Shown: positions 1-4,618 of the stretch, piece by piece
Layout of the letters: every line of letters begins with the position of its first letter
How positions within the stretch are numbered: the first letter of the stretch is position 1
Source of the DNA: Spirochaetales bacterium
GTDB taxonomy: Bacteria > Spirochaetota > Spirochaetia > SZUA-6 > DRHE01
Assembly (NCBI GenBank): GCA_016930895.1
Contig: JAFGFV010000616.1
Location: 1-5,518, forward strand
Reading direction: 5' to 3'
Length of the DNA: 5,518 bases
Position numbers and translations under genes: made by a program
The notes under the pieces: model-generated
Databases searched by the model: none
What the model was told of the DNA's origin: nothing
What the model saw: only the letters and a program-made list of their open reading frames with translations

Positions 1-255
1 AACCTGCAGTCGCTGTTCCGCCTGGGCCTGCTGTCCAACCCCGCCATGCTGTGGGCGGTGGGAGGGACCTTCGGGCTCCAGCTCGCGGTGATCTACGTGC
101 CGTTCCTCCAGGGCTTCTTCAGGACCGTGCCGCTCGACGCCGGACAGCTCGGGTTCTGCGCCCTGCTGAGCCTGACCATGGTGGCCGCCCTGGAAGCGGC
201 CAAGGCCATCGGCAGGGGCCGGCTCCGGGGAGCCCAGGCGAACGCACGCGACTGA
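1..255 (+). CDS. Cation-transporting P-type ATPase, C-terminal end (5'-truncated)
   Basis: The frame is open from base 1 and ends at TGA 253-255, giving the last 84 residues of a protein whose start lies upstream. The opening residues NLQSLFRLGLLSNPA followed by LQLAVIYVPFLQ and a TVPL stretch match the well-conserved last transmembrane hairpin of Ca2+/Na+/K+-type (P2-type) cation ATPases. Two hydrophobic segments are visible (about residues 15-38 and 49-66 of this fragment), corresponding to helices M9 and M10, and the chain ends in a short basic tail. The family pumps cations across the cytoplasmic membrane using ATP. The phosphorylation (DKTGT) and nucleotide-binding domains are outside the window, so the ion cannot be named. 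An internal ATG at 46 is not the real start, because conserved family sequence continues upstream of it. Confidence 0.88.
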   Translation, partial: NLQSLFRLGLLSNPAMLWAVGGTFGLQLAVIYVPFLQGFFRTVPLDAGQLGFCALLSLTMVAALEAAKAIGRGRLRGAQANARD

Positions 256-314
256 GCAGCCCGGGAGAGTCCGACCTGTGGCCCGGAGCTCTGGCATCTT
301 TCGCGGAGTCTAGT

Positions 315-328
315 TATATTCGAATATA
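315..328. promoter_or_regulatory. Perfect 14-bp AT-rich palindrome, candidate operator
   Basis: TATATTCGAATATA is a perfect inverted repeat centred at 321/322. It lies 32 bp upstream of the start codon of the small gene at 360 and stands out as a rare AT-rich patch in G+C-rich DNA. The segment TATAGT (325-330) and the first half TATATT (315-320) could each serve as a -10 element, though no convincing -35 box was found for either. Dimeric ArsR/SmtB-type repressors often bind AT-rich dyads of this kind near the -10. That assignment is inference only, and no regulator gene is in the window. Confidence 0.5.
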
Positions 329-359
329 GTGGAATGCGCATAGAAGGAGGGCTACCGGC

Positions 360-674
360 ATGGCCCGCATCACGGTTGATTCAGGAATTTGCGGCTTCAG
401 CACGACCATCACCACGACCTCCGAAGACCGCCAGCACGTGAGAATTTCGTACAAGACCAATTGCCCGCATGCCGCCAAGGCATGCGAAGCGCTTACCGAA
501 GTCGACGCCTTCCAGGAGGTGTTCAGGAAGCCGCACGAAACCAAAGTCTACCAGACCCTTTCGCCTCTCCTGCCCCACGCGGCCTGTCCCCTGAGCTCGG
601 GATTCCTGAAGGCCATCGAGGTGGCCGCGGGGCTGGCTCTTCCCAAGGACGTGTCCATCAAGATCGAAGCCTGA
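360..674 (+). CDS. Small Cys-containing protein, DUF6951-like
   Basis: This encodes a 104-residue protein of unknown function. The start is ATG 360, chosen because AAGGAGG (344-350) sits 9 bases ahead of it. No signal peptide or membrane segment is seen, so it is probably cytoplasmic. Visible landmarks are an N-terminal TVDSGICGF segment, Cys11, Cys35 and His37 in NCPH, Cys42, and His73/Cys76 in PHAACP. The C-terminal part (about 82-104) reads as a helix with AIEVAAGLALP and a closing KIEA. The pattern ICGF / NCPH / HAACP is what I recall of small proteins grouped as DUF6951. The four Cys and nearby His residues suggest metal or redox chemistry, but this is inference. The gene looks less G+C-rich than its neighbours. 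It stands alone between the ATPase tail and the binding-protein unit, with the 315-328 palindrome as its likely control site. Confidence 0.75.
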   Translation: MARITVDSGICGFSTTITTTSEDRQHVRISYKTNCPHAAKACEALTEVDAFQEVFRKPHETKVYQTLSPLLPHAACPLSSGFLKAIEVAAGLALPKDVSIKIEA

Positions 675-779
675 GCCGCCGGTTGCTGCGGCCTTCCGTG
701 GGTCGCGGCGGGCCCCGGCTCTTGCCGCCGCAGCTCCCGCCTCTTGCGGGCGCTGAGGGCTCCGTGCAATCATGTTCCA
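675..779 (+). other. Structured gap with several inverted repeats
   Basis: This G+C-rich gap between the small gene and the binding-protein gene holds competing stems. GCCGC (675-679) pairs with GCGGC (688-692), directly after the TGA. GCTGCGGC (685-692) pairs with GCCGCAGC (727-734). AGCTCCCGC (732-740) pairs with GCGGGCGCT (746-754) with one mismatch and a 5-base loop. The first could be a weak terminator for the upstream gene, although no T-run follows. The last covers an in-frame TTG at 744, which makes that codon an unlikely start. No convincing promoter or SD is visible here, so how the downstream unit is transcribed remains open. Confidence 0.4.
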
Positions 780-1790
780 GTGAGACACACCAAGTCCGGA
801 AGCCTACTGATCTTTGTCCTGTTGGCCCTCGTGCTGGTGGGGGCGTTTCCGCTTTCGGCCCTGACCATCAAGATCGCCACCCTGGCCCCGGCCGGGAGTC
901 CCTGGGTGGAATCCCTTCGCCGCCTGTCTGGAGACCTGGAGCGGAGCTCCGACGGCGCCCTGAGCTTCAAGATCTACGCGGGAGGCACCGCCGGGGAAGA
1001 AGCGGACATGATCCGCAAGATGCGCATCGGCCAGCTCCAGGGAGCTGCCCTTACCCAGCTGGGCCTCGCGCTGCTGGAGCCGGGCCTCCTGGCTCTCAGC
1101 ACCCCCTTCCTGATCCAGGGAGAAGAGGAGCTGGACTATGTGATGGGGCGCCTGCGCCCGGAGTACACACGCCGGCTGGACGAGGGAGGGTTTCGCCTCG
1201 TGTCGTTCCTGAAAGCCGGCTGGGTGCACTTCTTCGGCCGCCAGGCAGTGGGCACCCCCGCGGAGCTCCGCGGGCAGAGGCTCGGCCTGCCGGACGGGGA
1301 CGCCGACTTCGTCGAGATCTGGCGGAGCATGGGCTTCAGCGCCTTCTCCCTCCCCATGGGGGACCTGCTCGTGGGCCTGCAGTCAGGGATGGTGGATGCC
1401 TACTACTCTCCGCCGGCCGTGGCGGCGAGCTTTCAGTGGTTCACCCTGACCCCGCACATGTCGGAGATGCGGATCGGGCCCGTGGTCGGCGGCATCGTCC
1501 TCTCGGCAGAGGTGTTCGACGAGATCCCGGAAGAGCTGCGGCCGCTCGTGCGGGCGCGTTTTCTCGAGCTCGACGGGGAGCTGAACCGGGACATGGCCGC
1601 CCTGGAGCGGGAGGCCCTGGCGGCCATGCGGCGGCGCGGACTGATCGTGGACAGCGTGCCGCCGGACGCTGTGCGGGAGTGGGAGCGGCTCGGGCAACGG
1701 GGAGCGGAGGTCGTGGTCGGGCGGGTGTTCTCCCGGATGGACTATGACCAGGTCGCCTCCGCGGTGCAGGAGCACCGGAGCCAGCAATGA
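780..1790 (+). CDS. TRAP-type (DctP-family) periplasmic substrate-binding protein, TatP-like
   Basis: This is an exported solute receptor of 336 residues, a usual length for DctP proteins. GTG 780 is preferred over the in-frame TTG 744 because it gives a clean signal peptide: basic RHTK, hydrophobic core at about residues 8-23, probable cleavage after LSA (residue 27). No clear SD precedes either start. The mature part opens with IKIATLAPAGSPW and has KIYAGG, the EEADMIRKMRIGQLQ helix, KAGW, and LQSGMVDAYYSPP, all in the DctP order. The usual GxKxR motif of domain 2, whose Arg salt-bridges the ligand carboxylate, reads GQRLGLP (165-171), with Gly169 where Arg is expected. No DctQ/DctM genes lie beside it. 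The sequence style recalls spirochaete TatP proteins, which act in TRAP systems thought to take hydrophobic ligands. The stop codon overlaps the next start (ATGA 1787-1790), so the hydrolase is co-translated. Confidence 0.88.
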   Translation: MRHTKSGSLLIFVLLALVLVGAFPLSALTIKIATLAPAGSPWVESLRRLSGDLERSSDGALSFKIYAGGTAGEEADMIRKMRIGQLQGAALTQLGLALLEPGLLALSTPFLIQGEEELDYVMGRLRPEYTRRLDEGGFRLVSFLKAGWVHFFGRQAVGTPAELRGQRLGLPDGDADFVEIWRSMGFSAFSLPMGDLLVGLQSGMVDAYYSPPAVAASFQWFTLTPHMSEMRIGPVVGGIVLSAEVFDEIPEELRPLVRARFLELDGELNRDMAALEREALAAMRRRGLIVDSVPPDAVREWERLGQRGAEVVVGRVFSRMDYDQVASAVQEHRSQQ

Positions 1791-2890
1791 TCCTTGGCCT
1801 GCTCATCGCCGTCGTTCCGCTGCTCGCCCTGTATCTCGCGTTGCGCCTGAACCGCCTGCGCTTTCGCGAGGAGGGCACCCTCGACTTCCGGGTAGCCGTG
1901 ATGGTGCAGCTCCTCCAGCGGACCAAGCGCTCCCGTGGCTCCGATGCGGCAGAGTCTCCTTCCGTTGGGCATCCTTCGGCCCAGCAACCGTCCCTGGAGG
2001 AGCAGCGCGCGGAGCTGGAGTCTCTGACCAGGCGCTTCGCCCGCGGCGGTCCCCGGATGGCGATCGAGCGGGATCTGCAGATCCCCGGGCCCGCCGGCCT
2101 GATCCCGGTGCGTCACTACCGCCGCTCCCCGGGCCCGGACGAACGCCCAGTGCTACTGTACCTGCACGGCGGCGCGTTCGCGCTGGGCAGCATCGACACC
2201 CACGACAACGTCTGCCGCGCCCTGGCCGCGGCGGCGGAGTGCAACGTGCTGTCCGTCGGGTACCGCCTGGCCCCCGAGCATCCCTACCCCGCCGCCGTGG
2301 AGGACGCCTATGCCGTCCTCTGCTGGGCGGCCGCCGGCGGCAGTGCTGCCGGCGGCGGCGATGCCCGCGGTAGCGGCGCGTCCGGCGGAGACGCGGACCG
2401 TCTGGCCGTCTGCGGTGACAGCGCCGGCGGGACCCTGGCCGCGGCGCTGTGCCTGATGGCGCGAGATCGGGAGGGCCCCCGTATCCGGCACCAGGCTCTG
2501 GTCTACCCGGCTACCGACGCCACCACCATCGAACGCGAGAGCTACCGGCTGTACGGTCGGGGCTACGCTCTCGACACCGACCAGATCCTCTGGGCCAGGG
2601 AGCAGTACCTGCCCAACCCGCAGGACCGCTTCCTGCCTTATGCCTCTCCCCTGCTGGCCCCCGACCTGGCCGGCCTGCCGCCTGCGACGATCGTGACCGC
2701 CGAGTTCGACGTGCTCCGGGACGAAGGCCAGGCGTACGCGGAAGCCCTCCGGCGGGCCAAGGTTCCGGTGCGCTACGAGTGCGTGCCCGGCGTGGTCCAC
2801 TCCTTCGTCTCCGTGCAGGGCCTCCTGCCCCAGGCTCGCCGCGCGGTGCGCTGGATCGCCGAGGACCTCCGGCGGTCGTGGAGCGGCTGA
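1787..2890 (+). CDS. Membrane-anchored alpha/beta hydrolase (HSL-like esterase/lipase)
   Basis: This is a 367-residue serine hydrolase of the hormone-sensitive-lipase-like group, which cleaves carboxylic esters. It shows the oxyanion-hole motif HGG (127-129), the nucleophile elbow GDSAGG with Ser212, the acid Asp308 in AEFDVLRDEG, and the base His338 in VVHSF, so the catalytic triad is complete. SVGYRLAPEHPYPAA (156-170) is a further family hallmark. Residues 2-19 form one hydrophobic helix with no basic residues before it and four Arg just after (20-27). By the positive-inside rule the catalytic domain would face the cytoplasm. ATG 1787 overlaps the stop of the binding-protein gene, with GGAG (1777-1780) six bases ahead, so the two are translationally coupled. 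A Gly/Ala-rich insert (about 183-201) sits before the nucleophile strand. Coupling suggests it acts on the ligand of the binding protein or in the same envelope pathway; the substrate is unknown. Confidence 0.9.
   Translation: MILGLLIAVVPLLALYLALRLNRLRFREEGTLDFRVAVMVQLLQRTKRSRGSDAAESPSVGHPSAQQPSLEEQRAELESLTRRFARGGPRMAIERDLQIPGPAGLIPVRHYRRSPGPDERPVLLYLHGGAFALGSIDTHDNVCRALAAAAECNVLSVGYRLAPEHPYPAAVEDAYAVLCWAAAGGSAAGGGDARGSGASGGDADRLAVCGDSAGGTLAAALCLMARDREGPRIRHQALVYPATDATTIERESYRLYGRGYALDTDQILWAREQYLPNPQDRFLPYASPLLAPDLAGLPPATIVTAEFDVLRDEGQAYAEALRRAKVPVRYECVPGVVHSFVSVQGLLPQARRAVRWIAEDLRRSWSG
2333..2362 (+). repeat. In-frame 15-bp imperfect duplication inside the hydrolase gene
   Basis: GCCGGCGGCAGTGCT (2333-2347) is followed directly by GCCGGCGGCGGCGAT (2348-2362). 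The first nine bases are identical. The encoded pentapeptides AGGSA and AGGGD begin a low-complexity Gly/Ala/Ser/Asp stretch that runs to about residue 201, in the loop where family members usually have a short link to the strand before GDSAGG. The pattern fits replication slippage that kept the frame. It probably only lengthens a surface loop. Confidence 0.6.
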
Positions 2891-2935
2891 GGGCCGGGGG
2901 AAGGTCGTCGGAGCCTCCTGAACCTGGCCGCGTCC

Positions 2936-2973
2936 CGACGGCCCGCAGGCGCGGGTTCGCAAACGGGCCGTCG
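2936..2973 (+). terminator. 10-bp-stem hairpin after the hydrolase gene, possible terminator
   Basis: CGACGGCCCG (2936-2945) and CGGGCCGTCG (2964-2973) are perfect inverted repeats around an 18-base loop, 45 bases past the hydrolase stop. The position suits the end of the binding-protein/hydrolase transcript. There is no T-run after the stem, so it is not a classical intrinsic terminator. It may instead stabilise the 3' end or help a Rho-dependent stop. Confidence 0.42.
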
Positions 2974-3083
2974 AGCGGGCCCCGTACTGGAGTGCCCTCC
3001 CAGATGCGACCCTCGAGCCAGGGCCTGACCATGTCTTCGCAAACAAATGGGAGATGCCGGTCCTCGTCCCCGCAGAGCTCGCC

Positions 3084-3151
3084 GAAGTGACCTCCACGTC
3101 GAAATGACCTCCGCGTCGAAATGACGTCTTCGTCGGAATGACGTCCGCGTC
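3084..3151. repeat. Four tandem 17-bp repeats with internal dyads
   Basis: The units are GAAGTGACCTCCACGTC (3084-3100), GAAATGACCTCCGCGTC (3101-3117), GAAATGACGTCTTCGTC (3118-3134) and GGAATGACGTCCGCGTC (3135-3151), joined without spacers. The consensus is about GAAATGACSTCCGCGTC. Every unit contains GAC-N6-GTC. In the last copy this widens to ATGACG (3138-3143) facing CGTCAT (3148-3153). The array ends 7 bp before the -35 box of the molybdenum-enzyme operon. Tandem copies of this sort can be regulator sites, and short repeats at element ends are also typical of IS21-family insertion sequences. No transposase gene is present to decide between them. Confidence 0.85.
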
Positions 3152-3158
3152 ATCTGCC

Positions 3159-3187
3159 TTGACTTCCCCTGGGCGCGGTTTCATACT
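3159..3187 (+). promoter_or_regulatory. Sigma70-type promoter of the molybdenum hydroxylase operon
   Basis: TTGACT (3159-3164) matches the -35 consensus at five of six positions. CATACT (3182-3187) matches the -10 consensus at four of six, and the spacer is exactly 17 bp. Transcription would start near 3194, leaving a leader of about 85 bases before ATG 3279. The tandem repeats lie immediately upstream, in the place usual for activator sites. The match is by eye, but spacing and position make it a good candidate. Confidence 0.65.
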
Positions 3188-3199
3188 GGAATTCGCGCC

Positions 3200-3220
3200 G
3201 CCCCGAGGAGCCGCCGGGGC
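3200..3220 (+). other. Leader hairpin in the 5' UTR of the molybdenum hydroxylase operon
   Basis: GCCCCG (3200-3205) pairs with CGGGGC (3215-3220) around a 9-base loop, just after the predicted transcription start. It may protect the 5' end or have no role. It is too small and simple to be called a molybdenum-cofactor riboswitch. Confidence 0.3.
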
Positions 3221-3266
3221 CTCGTCGAGACCTACTCGGGACGGGGCCACGGCAGGGCGGACGGAG

Positions 3267-3272
3267 AAAGGA
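3267..3272 (+). promoter_or_regulatory. Ribosome binding site fixing the FAD-subunit start
   Basis: AAAGGA, part of the purine run GGAGAAAGGA (3263-3272), lies six bases before ATG 3279. This site favours ATG 3279 over the longer in-frame ATG at 3138. The latter falls inside the tandem repeats, upstream of the predicted promoter, and would add 47 residues unlike anything in the family. Confidence 0.75.
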
Positions 3273-3278
3273 CGGACC

Positions 3279-4106
3279 ATGGCGGCAGACATAGAGTGGT
3301 TCTTTCCTCACGAGCTGGCGGAGGTGCCGTCGCTGCTGGGTCAGGAGGGAGTCATCCCCCACGGAGGGGGGACGGGCATACTCCGCGGAGGCATGAGCCA
3401 GCTCCGGGGCCTGGTGGACATCGGCCGCCTGGGCCTGTCTGAGATCCGCAAGAATGGAAGCAGGGCGTCGATCGGCGCCGCCGCGAGCTATGCCGCGGTG
3501 GCGGCGGCCGTCTCCTCCTGGAACCCCCGGCACGTGCTTGCGCAGTCGCTGAACGCGGCGGCCACGACCCCCCTGCGCAACCGCATCACGGTCGGAGGCA
3601 GCATCGCCCTGTTTCCCTACTGGTCTGACCTGGTGGGCCCTCTGCTCGCCCTGGAGGCGGAGGTCCATCTGGTGGGGGCTCGCGAGGGCTGGCTGCCGCT
3701 GCCCGAATACCTGTCCAGGCGAGAGGTGCGTCGGGGCTCGCTCATCAGCGAGGTCCGCTGGCAGGAGGAGAGCTGGACGGGAGAGTACCGGCGGTGGGGC
3801 CGGACCCGCACCGACCGGCCCGCCTTCAGCTTGGTCGTGCTCGGCAAGCGGTACCGTAACACTCTTCGCGACCCCCGGATCGTGCTGGTCGGGTGCGCCG
3901 GGCGCTACCGGCGGCTGGCCGAGGTCGAGGAGGCCGTCGCGGCGGGCGAAGGCCCGGCAGCCGGGGCAGCCAACGCCCAGATCGAGATCCCGGCCCGCAT
4001 GGGCTTCAGCGGGGAATACCTGTCCCACTGTGCCCGAGTCGAGCTGGAGCGGGCCCTGAGCGCCGTGCAGGCAGACGGCGTCGCCGGCGCTGAGAGCGGG
4101 AGGTAG
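3279..4106 (+). CDS. Molybdenum hydroxylase FAD-binding subunit (XdhB/CoxM type)
   Basis: This is the 275-residue flavin subunit of a xanthine dehydrogenase/CO dehydrogenase-type enzyme. It takes electrons from the 2Fe-2S subunit and passes them to NAD+ or another acceptor in the cytoplasm. It begins with the family's FFPHELAEVPSLL. The first FAD loop is HGGGTGI (28-34) in place of the usual AGGTDL. The second is TTPLRNRITVGGSIA (96-110), close to the usual RNRATIGGNIA but with Ser108 in the Asn position. SDLVGPLLALEAEV (116-129) follows. The C-terminal flavoprotein domain runs from about 170 (EYRRWGRTRTDRPAFS) to GFSGEYLSHCARVELERAL (242-260). The chain is slightly shorter than the common 280-300 residues. 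It is the first gene of the operon, two bases before the iron-sulfur gene, whose SD GGGAGG (4098-4103) lies within its last codons. The deviations in both FAD loops suggest a divergent branch, not a broken protein. Confidence 0.88.
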   Translation: MAADIEWFFPHELAEVPSLLGQEGVIPHGGGTGILRGGMSQLRGLVDIGRLGLSEIRKNGSRASIGAAASYAAVAAAVSSWNPRHVLAQSLNAAATTPLRNRITVGGSIALFPYWSDLVGPLLALEAEVHLVGAREGWLPLPEYLSRREVRRGSLISEVRWQEESWTGEYRRWGRTRTDRPAFSLVVLGKRYRNTLRDPRIVLVGCAGRYRRLAEVEEAVAAGEGPAAGAANAQIEIPARMGFSGEYLSHCARVELERALSAVQADGVAGAESGR

Positions 4107-4108
4107 GC

Positions 4109-4618
4109 ATGGAGGCAACGATTCGCATCAACGGAGAAGAGCGCTCGCTCCGCTTCCCGGGAGACGCCGTGCTGCTGGACGTGCTTCGCCAGCACGGCTA
4201 TACGGAGGTCAAGGAGGGCTGCCGGGAGGGAGCCTGCGGTGCCTGCCTTGTTCTCCTGGACGGACTTCTGGTCAACTCCTGCCAGGTCCTGGCCGGCTCG
4301 GCGGCCGGGCGGGAGGTGACCACGGTTCGAGGGATTGGCAGCTTCCAGGTTCCCCATCCCATCCAGGAAGCATTCGTCGAGGCCGGCGCGGTACAGTGCG
4401 GGTTCTGCACCCCGGGGATGGTGCTGGCCGCCTACGCCCTGCTGCAGGCCAACCCACGGCCCGACGAGGGGGAAATTGCCAGGGCCCTGGACGGCAACCT
4501 GTGCCGCTGCACCGGGTCGGTCAAGGTCGTGGAGGCCGTGCGCCTGGCGGCCAAGCGCCTGGCAGCAACGCGCCCGACCGCAGCACGCCCGGCCTCGGCG
4601 CGAGGAGGCAAAGGATGA
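4109..4618 (+). CDS. Molybdenum hydroxylase (2Fe-2S) subunit (XdhC/CoxS type)
   Basis: This 169-residue iron-sulfur subunit carries electrons from the molybdopterin site to FAD. The N-terminal plant-ferredoxin-like domain holds the first cluster through Cys38, Cys43, Cys46 and Cys58 (GCREGACGAC, then NSC). The C-terminal helical domain holds the second through Cys97, Cys100, Cys132 and Cys134 (QCGFCTPGM and LCRCTG). All eight ligands are present, and Gln96 before Cys97 is the residue that usually touches the pterin. Length is normal for the family, with an extra Ala/Arg/Pro-rich tail after about residue 150 (RPTAARPASARGGKG). That tail also carries the SD of the next gene (GAGGAGG 4602-4608). 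The stop overlaps the following start (ATGA 4615-4618), so the Mo subunit is translationally coupled. The protein belongs with its two neighbours as one heterotrimeric unit. Confidence 0.95.
   Translation: MEATIRINGEERSLRFPGDAVLLDVLRQHGYTEVKEGCREGACGACLVLLDGLLVNSCQVLAGSAAGREVTTVRGIGSFQVPHPIQEAFVEAGAVQCGFCTPGMVLAAYALLQANPRPDEGEIARALDGNLCRCTGSVKVVEAVRLAAKRLAATRPTAARPASARGGKG

Larger units (their letters stand above)
2891..3278 (+). other. 388-bp non-coding region between the hydrolase and the molybdenum-enzyme operon
   Basis: No credible gene is seen here on either strand. The open frames that cross it are extensions of shadows or read through the tandem repeats. In order it holds a long-stem hairpin (2936-2973), a direct repeat TTCGCAAAC (2956-2964 and 3036-3044), a four-unit tandem repeat (3084-3151), a promoter (3159-3187), a leader hairpin (3200-3220) and the SD of the FAD-subunit gene (3267-3272). 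The stretch from about 2975 to 3083 shows nothing else I can name. Confidence 0.7.

Noticed and set aside
744..779. TTG 744 as the start of the binding-protein gene
   Set aside because: It lies inside a hairpin, has no SD, and would put 12 extra residues before a good signal peptide that begins at GTG 780.
389..1747. A 452-codon open frame on the + strand
   Set aside because: It is an out-of-frame shadow of the DUF6951-like and binding-protein genes, spans their gap, and is dominated by Arg/Pro/Gly.
3084..3151. A CRISPR array
   Set aside because: The repeats are 17 bp, joined without spacers, with no cas genes; this is a tandem repeat, not repeat-spacer structure.
3188..3278. Molybdenum-cofactor riboswitch in the operon leader
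   Set aside because: The leader is only about 85 bases and shows one simple 6-bp hairpin; the Moco RNA motif is larger and multi-stemmed, with a conserved core not seen here.
2153..3292. A 379-codon open frame on the - strand across the hydrolase gene and the gap
   Set aside because: It is antisense to a hydrolase with a complete catalytic triad and reads through the tandem repeats. Its composition is Arg/Gly/Ala-rich and no domain is recognisable; high G+C explains its length.
3150..4118. A 322-codon open frame on the - strand
   Set aside because: It mirrors the FAD-subunit gene, which has clear FAD motifs and an SD. The translation shows no family features.
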